A stretch of 64,000 nt of DNA from Pseudomonas sp. LD120 (GCF_009861525.1 NZ_WVHL01000005.1:1860001-1924000); one strand, 5' to 3'. Shown: positions 1 through 8,743, counted from the stretch's first letter. Notes: generated by a model from the sequence alone, not told the origin. Translations and numbers: made by a program.

Positions 1-1045
1 GGTCGGTGAGTTGCAGCGGCTGGGCGATGGTCTTGAGGCCGTCCTCGACCATGCCGATGTTCTCGAAGATGCCGTTGATCACCCACATGATCCAGCCGGA
101 CATGTTGACGATGCGGATCACCAGGCCGGTGGCCAGGGCGATGGCCCCGGCGCTGATCAGCGACTGGCTCCACAGCCACAGGGCCAGCCCCGTGGTGCTG
201 ACGATCAGCAGGCCGTTGAGGCTGGTGATGGTCACGTCCATGGCGGTGACCACGCGCCCGGCCAGCTGGCTTTTCTCGGTCTGCTCGGCAATGGCTTCGC
301 GGGCGTAGCTCTGTTCGAAATGGGTGTGGGCGAAGAGCTTGAGGGTGGTGATGTTGGTGTAGCCGTCGACGATCCGCCCCATGAGTTTGGAGCGGGCGTC
401 GGAGGCGTCCACCGAGCGCTTCTGGATGCGTGGCACGAAATAGTGCATGGCCCCAATGAAGCCGGCGATCCACAGCAATAGCGGAATCATCAGGCGCCAG
501 TCGGCGTCGGCGAACAGCACCAGGGAACCTATGGCGTAGATGGTCACGTGCCACAGGGCGTCGATCACCTGCACTGAGGAGTCCTGCAGCGAATAGCCGG
601 TCTGCATGATGCGCTGGGCGATGCGCCCGGCGAAGTCGTTCTGGAAGAAGTTCAGGCTCTGGCGCAGCACGTAGCTGTGGTTCTGCCAGCGGATCAGGCT
701 GGTCATGCCGGGGTTGATGGTCTGGTGCATCAAGAGGTCGTGCAGGCCCACCATCAGCGGCCGGAACAGCAAGGCCACCACCGCCATCCAGGCCAGCTCC
801 AGGCCGTGGTCGGTGAATACCTGGACGCTGGGCGTGCCCTGGGCCAGGTCGATGATGGTGCTCAGGTAGCTGAACAGCGAGACCTCGATCAGGGCCACGA
901 ACAGGCCCACCACCAGCAGGGCGACAAAGCTGGGCCAGACTTGCTTGATGTAGTGGAAGTAGAACGGCAGGACCCGGTTGGGCGGGGTGGCGCTGGGGGC
1001 GTCGCGAAAGATATCGATCAGTTGTTCAAAACGACGAAAGAGCAT
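1..1045 (-). CDS. ABC transporter, membrane domain part (partial)
   Basis: Minus-strand reading frame open from ATG at 1045 to the window edge, so about 348 N-terminal residues are visible and the ATP-binding domain lies outside. Translation begins MLFRRFEQLIDIF and shows several hydrophobic segments (for example FVALLVVGLFVALIEV near residues 45-60) plus the long helical segments with charged linkers typical of type IV (MsbA-like) ABC exporter membrane domains. By family this would be an inner-membrane exporter half-transporter with fused ATPase. Substrate cannot be told. The nucleotide-binding motifs are not visible, so the fusion is inferred. It lies about 90 bp downstream of ppiA on the same strand. 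Confidence 0.8.
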   Translation of the reverse strand, partial: MLFRRFEQLIDIFRDAPSATPPNRVLPFYFHYIKQVWPSFVALLVVGLFVALIEVSLFSYLSTIIDLAQGTPSVQVFTDHGLELAWMAVVALLFRPLMVGLHDLLMHQTINPGMTSLIRWQNHSYVLRQSLNFFQNDFAGRIAQRIMQTGYSLQDSSVQVIDALWHVTIYAIGSLVLFADADWRLMIPLLLWIAGFIGAMHYFVPRIQKRSVDASDARSKLMGRIVDGYTNITTLKLFAHTHFEQSYAREAIAEQTEKSQLAGRVVTAMDVTITSLNGLLIVSTTGLALWLWSQSLISAGAIALATGLVIRIVNMSGWIMWVINGIFENIGMVEDGLKTIAQPLQLTD

Positions 1046-1136
1046 GGGGGTCTTGAAGCCCGGGGCACGGGCTCTCCTGTTCAGAAAGCGGACGGGGCGC
1101 CGGGTGGGGCGCCGCCGTCGGGACAGGCTGGCGGAT

Positions 1137-1700
1137 TCAGTCGATGCGCTTGGCCGACTTGATCAGCACCGGGTCCACAGGCACGTTTTGCATGCCTTGC
1201 TTGGTGGTGGTCTGGGAATTGACGATCTGGTCCACCACGTCCATGCCGCTCACCACCTTGGCGAACACCGCGTAGCCGGCGTCGCGGCCCGGGTCGAGGA
1301 AGGCGTTGTCGGCAACGTTGATGAAGAACTGGCTGGTGGCCGAGTTGGGGTTCGACGTGCGGGCCATGGACAGGGTGCCGCGTACGTTATGCAGGCCGTT
1401 GCTGGCTTCGTTCTTGATCGGGTCGCGGGTGCTTTTTTGTACCATCTGCGGAGTGAAGCCACCGCCCTGGACCATGAACCCCGGGATCACCCGGTGGAAG
1501 ATGGTGTTGGTGTAGAAGCCGCTGTCGACGTAGTCGAGGAAGTTCTTGCTGGAGATCGGTGCCTTGACCGGGTCCAGTTCGACTTCGATCTTGCCGAAAC
1601 TGGTGTCCAGCAGAACGTGGGGCGCCTTGGCCGGTTGCGCGGCCATCAGGTTGGCCGCGAACAGTACGGAGCCGGCGACGAGGGCAATTTTTTTCAGCAT
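1137..1700 (-). CDS. ppiA: Periplasmic peptidyl-prolyl cis-trans isomerase A (cyclophilin)
   Basis: 187 residues. N-terminal signal peptide (MLKKIALVAGSVLFAANLMAAQ, cleavage probably after AQP or AMA) followed by a complete cyclophilin domain. Visible landmarks are FHRVIPGFMVQGG (catalytic Arg and the FxxQGG core), SMARTSNPNSATSQFFIN and the AVFAKVVSGMDVVDQI C-terminal block. It catalyses proline cis-trans isomerisation during folding of exported proteins. The start ATG at 1700 is 3 bases from the stop of the upstream alpha/beta hydrolase, so the two are probably co-transcribed. Length is normal for PpiA (about 190). Confidence 0.95.
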   Translation of the reverse strand: MLKKIALVAGSVLFAANLMAAQPAKAPHVLLDTSFGKIEVELDPVKAPISSKNFLDYVDSGFYTNTIFHRVIPGFMVQGGGFTPQMVQKSTRDPIKNEASNGLHNVRGTLSMARTSNPNSATSQFFINVADNAFLDPGRDAGYAVFAKVVSGMDVVDQIVNSQTTTKQGMQNVPVDPVLIKSAKRID

Positions 1701-1703
1701 GGT

Positions 1704-2507
1704 TCAGTGATCCTGGGTGGTGGTGTCGACTGTGGTTATGAAGTCCAACAGGGTTTGGTTGAAGCGCTGCGGCTGGTCCAGCGGGGTGGCGTGACGGGAA
1801 TCCTCGATCACCACCAGCCGCGCATCCGGCAGCAGTTTGACATAAGCCTCTTTGACCGCCACCGGGGTGTAGTCGCGGTCGGCGCTGACGATCAGGGTTG
1901 GACAGGTGATACGGCCCAGACGTTCCTGCACCCCCCAGCCGACAATGGCGTCGAAGCTGGCGAGATAAGCACGTTTGTCGTTTTTTGCCCAGCGCTCGGC
2001 CATCTTTTGCCGCAGTTCACCCTGCTCCGGCTTGGGAAACAGGCGCGGCCCCAGGGCCTGGCCGATGGTGGCCGGGCTCAATACCCGGGCCAGGCTCCAG
2101 CGCTTGAACCACTGCCAGTAGTCATTGGCACTGCGCACCTTGACCTCGGGAGCGCTGTTGACGATGCACAGGCTCTTGAGCAACTGCGGCTGATCCACGC
2201 CCAGCTGGAAGCCGATCATGCCGCCCATGGACAGCCCGACATAGTGCGTGGGCCCCAGGTTCAGATGCTCGATCAACGCCACGATGTCGGCGCTGAAGCC
2301 CGGGATGCTGTAGCGCTCCCGAGGTTTGTCGGAGCGCCCGTGGCCGCGGATGTCCGGGATGATCAGCCGGTAGCGGGGCGACAGCTCGGGGATCTGCTTT
2401 TCCCAGTCCTGAGCGCTGGAGCCCAGGCCGTGAACCAGTAGCAGGGGCTCGCCCCGGCCGTATTCCTCGTAGTGCAGGGTACAACCTTCATGCTCGAAAT
2501 AGGCCAT
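1704..2507 (-). CDS. Alpha/beta-hydrolase fold protein
   Basis: 267 residues with the classic alpha/beta-hydrolase layout: oxyanion-hole region LLLVHGLGSSAQDW near residue 25, PDIRGHGRSDKP, nucleophile elbow GLSMGG (Ser about residue 95), an acid in SADRDYTP, and the catalytic His in DSRHATPLDQP near residue 240. This completes a Ser-Asp-His triad. Such proteins are esterases, lactonases or C-C hydrolases (3-oxoadipate enol-lactonase-like); the substrate cannot be decided from sequence alone. It has no signal peptide, so is cytoplasmic. It runs into ppiA with a 3-base gap, and its start lies 30 bases below the end of the LysR gene. Confidence 0.85.
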   Translation of the reverse strand: MAYFEHEGCTLHYEEYGRGEPLLLVHGLGSSAQDWEKQIPELSPRYRLIIPDIRGHGRSDKPRERYSIPGFSADIVALIEHLNLGPTHYVGLSMGGMIGFQLGVDQPQLLKSLCIVNSAPEVKVRSANDYWQWFKRWSLARVLSPATIGQALGPRLFPKPEQGELRQKMAERWAKNDKRAYLASFDAIVGWGVQERLGRITCPTLIVSADRDYTPVAVKEAYVKLLPDARLVVIEDSRHATPLDQPQRFNQTLLDFITTVDTTTQDH

Positions 2508-2537
2508 GGCAGAACTCCTGTTCTGGTGGTGGGGGCG

Positions 2538-3461
2538 TCAGGCTTGCTCGGGGGCGGCAAAGGGCGCGTCCAGGGGCGCGGTGTCGAAGGTGCGCAGCAG
2601 TTCCACGAGGATCTGCGTGGCCGGGCCCAGGGGTTTGTCCTTGTTGGAATAGAGGAAGAAGGTCGGATGGCGACTGCCGCCCTGGTCCAGAGGCAGGACC
2701 TTGAGCAGGCCTTCGCGCAGCTCCCGTTCGATCAGGTGCCGGGGCAGCCAGGCAAAGCCCAGGCCGTTGCTGACGAAGGTCGCGGCGGTGGCCAGGCTGC
2801 CCACGGTCCAGCGTTGTTCGGCGCCGAGCCAGCCCACATCCCGCGGCTGCTGGCGGCCGGAGTCGCGGATCACCACCTGCAACTGGCTTTCCAGGTCCTG
2901 GAAGTGCAATTCCCGTTGCAGGCGGTGCAGGGGGTGTTCCGGGTGGGCCACGGCGACGAACTCCACCGAACTCATCTCGGTGCCCAGGTAGCCGGGAATG
3001 TTGAAGCCGCTGATGGCCAGGTCGGCCACCCCTTCGAGCAGCACCTCCTCGACCCCGGACAGTACTTCTTCGCGCAAGCGCACGCGGCAGCCGCGGCTTT
3101 GCGGCATGAAGGCGGTCAGGGCGCGCACCAGGCGCGCGTTGGGGTAGGCGGCGTCCACCACCAGTCGCACTTCGGCTTCCCAGCCTTGCTCCATGTGGTG
3201 GGCCAGGTCTTCCAGTTGGCTGGCCTGCTTGACCAGTTGCCGGGAGCGACGCAGCAGCACGCCGCCGGCCTCGGTGAGCACCGCCTTGCGGCCATCGATG
3301 CGCAGCAGCGGCACGCCGAGCTGGTCCTGCATGCGCGCCACGGTGTAGCTGACCGAGGATTGCGAGCGGTGCAGGGCTTCCGCCGCTTGAGCGAAGCCGC
3401 CGTGATCGACCACGGCCTGCAGAGTGCGCCATTGATCCAGGGTCACGCGGGGCGCTTTCAT
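2538..3461 (-). CDS. LysR-family transcriptional regulator
   Basis: 307 residues. N-terminal winged helix-turn-helix (TLDQWRTLQAVVDHGGFAQAAEALHRSQSSVSY, residues 7-40) followed by a LysR substrate-binding domain. It lies upstream of and in the same direction as the hydrolase-ppiA pair, 30 bases apart, and is divergent from the small secreted protein at 3511. Targets cannot be told. By family it binds T-N11-A boxes near its own promoter, which would be in the short interval 3462-3510. Confidence 0.9.
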   Translation of the reverse strand: MKAPRVTLDQWRTLQAVVDHGGFAQAAEALHRSQSSVSYTVARMQDQLGVPLLRIDGRKAVLTEAGGVLLRRSRQLVKQASQLEDLAHHMEQGWEAEVRLVVDAAYPNARLVRALTAFMPQSRGCRVRLREEVLSGVEEVLLEGVADLAISGFNIPGYLGTEMSSVEFVAVAHPEHPLHRLQRELHFQDLESQLQVVIRDSGRQQPRDVGWLGAEQRWTVGSLATAATFVSNGLGFAWLPRHLIERELREGLLKVLPLDQGGSRHPTFFLYSNKDKPLGPATQILVELLRTFDTAPLDAPFAAPEQA

Positions 3462-3510
3462 GAGGGGCTCCTCTTGTCCTAAGCTGGCGCTCCTTATTGG
3501 AGACTGCCGA

Positions 3511-3825
3511 ATGAGAAAATTCTGTTGTGTGTTGCTGGCTATGTTGCCCTTGAGCGCCTGGGCCTATCCCATTGATGTGCAGAAGCAGTTGAACGGGTTG
3601 AGCATCGATTACACCGCGTACGACACCGATGTGGACATCGGCTCCATTGAACTGAACAACTTCGGCAGCACCGATGCCGTGTGCTCGGTGGTGTTTCGCA
3701 ACGGCCCCGAGGCGCCGCGCACCCGCAAAGTGGAGGTCGTCGCTGGCAAGAGCAAGAACGTCACTGTCAAGTTCAATCGCAAGATCATCAAGTTACGCCT
3801 GGACCTGAGCTGCCAGGCCAAATGA
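3511..3825 (+). CDS. Small periplasmic protein of unknown function
   Basis: 104 residues from ATG 3511. An upstream in-frame codon at 3460 exists, but 3511 is preferred because it gives a clean signal peptide (MRKFCCVLLAMLPLSAWA, cleaved before YPIDV) and follows a GGAG sequence. The mature part is about 86 residues and beta-rich in appearance. It has a pair of cysteines (AVCSV and LSCQAK) that could form a disulfide, and a basic segment ending KFNRKIIKLRLDLSC. I recognise it as a conserved Pseudomonas exported protein without a known role. It is divergent from the LysR gene and upstream of azoR. Confidence 0.75.
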   Translation: MRKFCCVLLAMLPLSAWAYPIDVQKQLNGLSIDYTAYDTDVDIGSIELNNFGSTDAVCSVVFRNGPEAPRTRKVEVVAGKSKNVTVKFNRKIIKLRLDLSCQAK

Positions 3826-3984
3826 GCGAAACCGGGGGTGGCACGGCGTATCGTGCTATTGCCGGCTCCGCTTATAAACGAATTTATTGATTGGTTATAG
3901 CAGTTATTTGCGCTTTTTCATCGATATCACTCTGTTTAATCTGCGCTCCATCGACTTACGCATACCCCGATGGAGGCTTCAGCC

Positions 3985-4584
3985 ATGTCCCGCGTCCTGA
4001 TCATTGAAAGCAGCGCCCGCCAGCAAGATTCCGTATCCCGGCAACTGACCCAGAGTTTCATCCAGCAATGGCAGGTCGCCCACCCTGGCGACTCGATCAT
4101 GGTCCGCGACCTGGCCCGCCACCCGGTGCCGCACCTGGACGCCAACCTGCTGGGGGGCTGGATGAAACCCGCCGAGCAACGCAGTGCCGCCGAGCAGCAG
4201 TCCCTTGAGCGTTCCAATGAGTTGACCGAAGAGTTGCTGGCCGCCGACGTTCTGGTGCTGGCTGCGCCCATGTACAACTTCGCCATTCCCAGCACCCTCA
4301 AGGCCTGGCTAGACCATGTACTGCGTGCCGGGGTGACCTTCAAGTACACCGACACCGGTCCACAAGGCCTGCTCACCGGCAAGCGCGCCTACGTGCTCAC
4401 TGCTCGCGGTGGCATCTACGCCGGCAGCAGCGCCGATCACCAGGAACCCTACCTGCGCCAGGTCATGGGCTTCATCGGTATCCACGACGTTGAGTTCATC
4501 CACGCCGAAGGCCTGAACCTGGGCGGCGACTTCCACGAGAAGGGCCTGAACCAGGCCAACGCCAAGCTGGCCCAGGTCGCCTGA
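3985..4584 (+). CDS. azoR: FMN-dependent NADH-azoreductase
   Basis: 199 residues. Start chosen at ATG 3985, 8 bases after GGAGG (3972-3976); an upstream ATG at 3970 would overlap that site. Flavodoxin-like fold: SRVLIIESSARQQDSVSRQL at the N-terminus (phosphate-binding loop for FMN), AAPMYNFAIPSTLKAWLDHVLRAGVTFKY (the MYNF(A/G)xPSxLKAW FMN/quinone-site block of AzoR) and LTARGGIY. By family it reduces azo dyes and quinones with NADH using bound FMN, protecting against electrophilic and quinone stress. It stands alone between two intergenic regions. Confidence 0.93.
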   Translation: MSRVLIIESSARQQDSVSRQLTQSFIQQWQVAHPGDSIMVRDLARHPVPHLDANLLGGWMKPAEQRSAAEQQSLERSNELTEELLAADVLVLAAPMYNFAIPSTLKAWLDHVLRAGVTFKYTDTGPQGLLTGKRAYVLTARGGIYAGSSADHQEPYLRQVMGFIGIHDVEFIHAEGLNLGGDFHEKGLNQANAKLAQVA

Positions 4585-4649
4585 GCCTCGGCTCGCGACC
4601 TGATGCCGCGGCGCTGGCGCTGATCCGCGACGCGCCTATCAGCGTCGTT

Positions 4650-4791
4650 AATCCGCAGATAATCCCCTGATGTTCAAGTAGCCCTTGCGGATCCCCTTCA
4701 AGCTGGTTCGCGCATCGAACCTCCCTTTGCACTGGTTGCTCCTTCAGTGCCGCCGCCCGATTGCACGCCTAGCGAGATCGGGCTTTTTTTT
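4650..4791 (+). ncRNA. Candidate trans-acting small RNA with four stem-loops
   Basis: The azoR-eamA gap contains a compact series of hairpins. A 7-bp stem ATCCGCA/TGCGGAT pairs 4651-4657 with 4686-4692. A 6-bp stem GGTTCG/CGAACC covers 4705-4721, a 6-bp stem GCACTG/CAGTGC covers 4729-4750, and a terminator stem GCCCGAT/ATCGGGC covers 4755-4783 followed by eight T residues. A C-rich single-stranded CTCCC stretch (4721-4726) sits between hairpins 2 and 3, complementary to a Shine-Dalgarno core. A weak extended -10 (CTATCA, 4636-4641) would place the 5' end near 4648. Layout fits an Hfq-type sRNA. It could instead be the leader of the downstream transporter gene, though the U-run argues for termination. 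I do not recognise the family. Confidence 0.5.
4755..4791 (+). terminator. Intrinsic terminator between azoR and the EamA gene
   Basis: 7-bp perfect stem GCCCGAT (4755-4761) / ATCGGGC (4777-4783) with a 15-base loop, followed by an eight-T run (4784-4791). It ends either azoR transcripts or the candidate small RNA. Confidence 0.75.
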
Positions 4792-4855
4792 GTCCGGTGA
4801 TTTCATCTGCGGGCGCAAAACCTTTATCGTCGCCGCCATTCAAGACGAGGCGCAT

Positions 4856-5719
4856 ATGGGCTATCTACTTTTTGTCACCCTGATCCAGGCGTTTTCCTTC
4901 AGCCTGATCGGTGAATACCTGGCCGGGCATGTTGACAGTTACTTCGCGGTGCTGGTGCGAGTACTGCTGGCGGGGCTGGTGTTCATTCCGTTGACCCGCT
5001 GGCGTAGGGTGGAGCCTGCCTTCATGCGCGGCATGCTGCTGATCGGCGCGCTGCAGTTCGGCATCACCTACGTGTGCCTGTACCTGAGCTTCCGGGTGCT
5101 GACGGTACCGGAGGTGCTGTTGTTCACCATCCTCACACCCTTGCACGTGACCCTGATCGAAGACGCCCTGAACCGGCGCTTCAATCCCTGGGGGTTGCTG
5201 GCGGCGCTGGTGGCGGTGGCGGGCGCGGTAGTGATTCGCTACGACAGCGTCAACCCGGACTTCTTCATGGGCTTTTTGCTGCTGCAACTGGCCAACTTCA
5301 CCTATGCCGCCGGGCAAGTGCTGTACAAGCGGCTGGTGGCGCGCCATCCCAGCGACGATCCCCATTACCGGCGTTTCGGCTACTTCTACCTGGGGGCGCT
5401 GCTGGTGGTCCTGCCGGCGTTCCTGCTGTTCGGCAAGGCTCACTTTCTTCCGGATGCGCCGCTGCAGTGGGCGGTGCTGCTGTTTCTCGGGCTGGTGTCC
5501 ACGGCATTGGGGATGTACTGGTGGAACAAGGGCGCGTGCCTGGTGAACGGTGCCACGCTGGCGGTGATGAACAACTTGCATGTGCCGCTGGGGCTGCTGG
5601 TCAACCTGCTGATCTGGAACCAGCATGAAGACCTGGGGCGCTTGTTGCTGGGCGGGTTGGTGATTCTGGGGGCGGTATGGATCAGCCGCCGCAGCTCTAC
5701 GGTGCTGGCGACTCGCTGA
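4856..5719 (+). CDS. EamA/DMT-family transporter
   Basis: 287 residues from ATG 4856, preceded by GAGG at 4847-4850. The longer in-frame extension to 4685 crosses a terminator and is not used. About ten hydrophobic helices in two EamA-like halves, starting MGYLLFVTLIQAFSFSLIGEYLAG and ending GLVILGAVWISRR. The conserved second-half pattern LFLGLVSTALGMYWWNKG is visible. By family it is an inner-membrane drug/metabolite transporter, likely an exporter of amino acids or other small metabolites. No specificity can be assigned. Confidence 0.87.
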   Translation: MGYLLFVTLIQAFSFSLIGEYLAGHVDSYFAVLVRVLLAGLVFIPLTRWRRVEPAFMRGMLLIGALQFGITYVCLYLSFRVLTVPEVLLFTILTPLHVTLIEDALNRRFNPWGLLAALVAVAGAVVIRYDSVNPDFFMGFLLLQLANFTYAAGQVLYKRLVARHPSDDPHYRRFGYFYLGALLVVLPAFLLFGKAHFLPDAPLQWAVLLFLGLVSTALGMYWWNKGACLVNGATLAVMNNLHVPLGLLVNLLIWNQHEDLGRLLLGGLVILGAVWISRRSSTVLATR

Positions 5720-5764
5720 GGCAGCGATCCAGGGGCGGATGCTGGCGGCGCTGCTGGGTTCGTT

Positions 5765-5907
5765 GTAGCCGCTGCCGAAGGCTGCGACCAAGTCCGCAGG
5801 ACTCGCTAGGCGGCCGCCGTGTTTACCAGACGAGCCGCGGACACAGGTTTTACGGCCCTTGTGGGGCCGATCGTCCGAACGCGGCCCGAACCTGTGGCAG
5901 CGGCTAC
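5765..5907. repeat. Intergenic element with 12-bp terminal inverted repeats
   Basis: GTAGCCGCTGCC at 5765-5776 and its exact reverse complement GGCAGCGGCTAC at 5896-5907 bracket a 143-bp GC-rich segment in the convergent gap between the EamA and MscS genes. The left end resembles the common P. fluorescens repeat carrying GCTGCCGAAGGCTGCG. Internal partial palindromes are present (CGCAGGACTCG, GGCCCTTGTGGGGCC). It is probably a REP/MITE-class repeat that may also serve as a bidirectional transcription stop. Confidence 0.55.
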
Positions 5908-5910
5908 CGC

Positions 5911-7209
5911 TTAAAGTGCGTGTGTCTCCGGCTGGGGAATATGGCTGGCGCCCAGCACCGCGGGCAGCAAGCCGGCCCGCAGGTCGGTGCCGCAGGGTTG
6001 CTGATACAGGTTCAGACCGAACTCCGGCATCACCGCCAGCAGGTAATCGAAGATATCCCCCTGGATCCGCTCGTAATCGAGCCAGTCGGTGGTGCGGGTG
6101 AAGCAGTAGATCTCCAGGGGAATGCCCTGGGCCGTGGTCTGCATCTGGCGCACCATGCAGGTCATGTTCGGCTGGATCTCCGGATGGCTCTTCAGGTACG
6201 CCAGGGCATAGGCGCGGAAAGTGCCCAGGTTGGTCATGCGCCGGCGATTGGCCGACAGCTCGGCGACATTGCCTTGAGCTTCGTTCCAGCTTTTCAGCTC
6301 GGTCTGCTTGCGTCCGATGTAGTCGGTGAGCAAGCGCACCTTGCTCAGCCGCGCTTCCTCGGCGTCATGCAAAAAACGCACGCCACTGGCATCGATGTAC
6401 AGGCTGCGCTTGATCCGCCGGCCGCCGGATTGCTGCATGCCGCGCCAGTTCTTGAACGATTCGGACATCAAGCGCCAGGTCGGAATGGAAACAATGGTCT
6501 TGTCGAAGTTTTGCACCTTGACCGTGTGCAGGGTGATGTCCACTACATCGCCGTCGGCGCCGACCTGAGGCATTTCGATCCAGTCGCCGACCCGCAGCAT
6601 GTCGTTGCTGGTCAACTGCACGCTGGCGACGAAAGACAGCAGGGTATCCTTGTAGACCAACAGGATCACCGCCGACATGGCACCCAGACCGGACAGCAGC
6701 AACAGCGGCGAGCGGTCGATCAGAGTGGCGACGATGATGATCGCGCCAAATATGTACAGCACCATTTTCGCCAGTTGCACGTAGCCCTTGATCGAGCGGG
6801 TACGGGCGTGTTCGGTGCGCGCGTAGATGTCCAGCAGGGCATTGAGCAGGGCGCTCAGGGCCAGGAGCTGGAACAGGATGGTGAAGGCCATGGCCAGGTT
6901 GCTGAGGAACAGCATGCCGGTCTTGCTCAGTTCGGGCACCAGATGCAGGCCGAACTGAATCACCAGGGACGGGGTCATCTGCGCCAGGCGGTGAAACACT
7001 TTGTTGTGGCGCAGGTCATTGAGCCAATGCAGGGCCGGCTGGCGCCCCAGTAGCCTGACGCCGTGCAGGATCAGGTAGCGAGCCACTCGCCCGAGCACCA
7101 GGGCGATCACCAGTAATAAGGCCAGAGCAATGCCGGTATGCAGCATCGGGTGTTGATCGAGGGCTCCCCAGAGATCCTGGGTATTGAGCCAGAGCTGTTT
7201 GAAATCCAT
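5911..7209 (-). CDS. MscS-family mechanosensitive channel (YbdG-like)
   Basis: 432 residues. Five or so hydrophobic segments in the first 190 residues (for example ALALLLVIALVLGRVARYLI) are followed by the MscS pore-helix/beta-domain signature GLGAMSAVILLVYKDTLLSFVASVQLTSNDMLRVGDWIEMP and GDVVDITLHTVKVQNFDKTIVSIPT, then a soluble C-terminal alpha/beta region. Length and the sequence around the pore fit the YbdG (miniconductance MscM) subgroup. It opens under membrane tension to release solutes in hypo-osmotic shock; YbdG itself contributes a small conductance in E. coli. Stands alone, convergent with the EamA gene. Confidence 0.9.
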   Translation of the reverse strand: MDFKQLWLNTQDLWGALDQHPMLHTGIALALLLVIALVLGRVARYLILHGVRLLGRQPALHWLNDLRHNKVFHRLAQMTPSLVIQFGLHLVPELSKTGMLFLSNLAMAFTILFQLLALSALLNALLDIYARTEHARTRSIKGYVQLAKMVLYIFGAIIIVATLIDRSPLLLLSGLGAMSAVILLVYKDTLLSFVASVQLTSNDMLRVGDWIEMPQVGADGDVVDITLHTVKVQNFDKTIVSIPTWRLMSESFKNWRGMQQSGGRRIKRSLYIDASGVRFLHDAEEARLSKVRLLTDYIGRKQTELKSWNEAQGNVAELSANRRRMTNLGTFRAYALAYLKSHPEIQPNMTCMVRQMQTTAQGIPLEIYCFTRTTDWLDYERIQGDIFDYLLAVMPEFGLNLYQQPCGTDLRAGLLPAVLGASHIPQPETHAL

Positions 7210-7402
7210 GGGCTAAAACGATTCTTCTATAAGGTACAAGAGAGCGATTAGAGCATTTAACCCTGGGAAAGTTACGCTTAAGGACAAATCGGTTAACAAA
7301 AAAACAACTCTTTACCGCCGTTTGCACAAAGAAACTCGGCCTTCGCGCTCGAAACCGTTACCCTATGCAGCTGTTTTTTTGCATATCTTCGAGGTAGCAC
7401 CC

Positions 7403-8743
7403 GTGTTTTCCCAATTCGCCCTGCACGAACGCCTGCTCAAAGCCGTGGCCGAGCTTAAATTTGTCGAGCCGACGCCGGTGCAAGCAGCGGCTATTCCGCT
7501 CGCGCTGCAAGGGCGTGACCTGCGGGTGACGGCACAGACCGGTAGCGGTAAGACCGCGGCCTTTGTCCTGCCAATCCTCCATCGCCTGATCGGCCCGGCG
7601 AAGATCCGCGTCAGCATCAAGACCCTGATCCTGCTGCCAACCCGGGAACTGGCCCAGCAGACCTTGAAAGAAGTCGAGCGGTTCTCCCAGTTCACCTTCA
7701 TCAAGTCCGGCCTGATCACCGGCGGTGAAGACTTCAAGGTTCAGGCTGCCATGTTGCGCAAAGTGCCGGACATCCTCATCGGCACCCCGGGGCGCATGCT
7801 GGAGCAGCTCAACGCCGGCAACCTGGACCTCAAAGAAGTCGAAGTGCTGGTGCTCGACGAAGCCGACCGCATGCTCGACATGGGCTTTGCCGAAGACGTG
7901 CAGCGCCTGGTGGACGAATGCCCGAACCGCCAGCAGACCATGCTGTTCTCCGCCACCACCGGCGGCTCCGGCCTACGCGAAATGGTTGCCAAGGTCCTCA
8001 ACAACCCTGAGCACCTGCAACTCAACAGTGTCAGCCAGCTGAACGAAACCACCCGTCAGCAGATCATCACCGCCGACCACAACCAGCACAAAGAACAGAT
8101 CGTCAACTGGCTGCTGGCCAACGAGACCTACCAGAAGGCCATCGTCTTCACCAACACCCGGGCCATGGCCGACCGCATCTACGGCCGCCTGGTGGCGCAG
8201 GATTACAAGGCTTTCGTCCTGCACGGCGAGAAGGACCAGAAGGACCGCAAGCTGGCCATCGACCGCCTGAAGCAGGGCGGGGTCAAGATCCTCGTGGCCA
8301 CCGACGTCGCCGCCCGTGGCCTGGACGTCGACGGCCTGGACCTGGTGATCAACTTCGACATGCCGCGCAGCGGTGACGAATACGTGCACCGCATCGGTCG
8401 TACTGGCCGTGCTGGCAACGATGGCCTGGCCATCTCGTTGATCTGCCACGGCGACTGGAACCTGATGTCGAGCATCGAGCGCTACCTCAAGCAGAGCTTC
8501 GAGCGCCGCACCATCAAGGAAGTCAAAGGCACCTACAGCGGCCCGAAAAAGGTCAAGGCGTCCGGCAAGGCCGTTGGCGTGAAGAAGAAAAAGACCGACG
8601 CCAAGGGCGACAAGAAAAAGTCCGTGGCCAAGGCCCCGACCAAGCGCAAGACCGCCAACCGGCCGAAAAGCGACAGCCTGGTCAGCCAGGACGGTCTGGC
8701 GCCGCTCAAGCGCCGCAAGCCACAGGCGCCGGCTGCTGAATAA
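7403..8743 (+). CDS. DEAD-box ATP-dependent RNA helicase
   Basis: 446 residues from GTG 7403, 8 bases after GAGG (7391-7394). The protein then begins MFSQFALHERLLKAV, the usual start of this Pseudomonas family; the extension to 7322 lacks a ribosome site. Motifs in order: Q-motif PTPVQAAAIPLAL, Walker A AQTGSGKT, PTRELAQQ, TPGR, DEAD (DEADRMLDMGF), SAT, and HRIGRTGRAG. The last 70 residues are Lys/Ala-rich (KKKKTDAKGDKKKSVAK), a basic RNA-binding tail. It unwinds RNA duplexes in ribosome assembly or mRNA decay, with cold-stress roles typical of the family. It ends just before a strong terminator. Confidence 0.93.
   Translation: MFSQFALHERLLKAVAELKFVEPTPVQAAAIPLALQGRDLRVTAQTGSGKTAAFVLPILHRLIGPAKIRVSIKTLILLPTRELAQQTLKEVERFSQFTFIKSGLITGGEDFKVQAAMLRKVPDILIGTPGRMLEQLNAGNLDLKEVEVLVLDEADRMLDMGFAEDVQRLVDECPNRQQTMLFSATTGGSGLREMVAKVLNNPEHLQLNSVSQLNETTRQQIITADHNQHKEQIVNWLLANETYQKAIVFTNTRAMADRIYGRLVAQDYKAFVLHGEKDQKDRKLAIDRLKQGGVKILVATDVAARGLDVDGLDLVINFDMPRSGDEYVHRIGRTGRAGNDGLAISLICHGDWNLMSSIERYLKQSFERRTIKEVKGTYSGPKKVKASGKAVGVKKKKTDAKGDKKKSVAKAPTKRKTANRPKSDSLVSQDGLAPLKRRKPQAPAAE

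Noticed and set aside
978..2441. A 487-codon plus-strand open frame opposite ppiA and the hydrolase
   Set aside because: His/Asp/Gly/Val-rich shadow of two well-recognised minus-strand genes.
4705..4721. The GGTTCG...CGAACC hairpin considered as a tRNA T-arm
   Set aside because: No acceptor, D or anticodon arms around it; it fits better as part of the small-RNA candidate.
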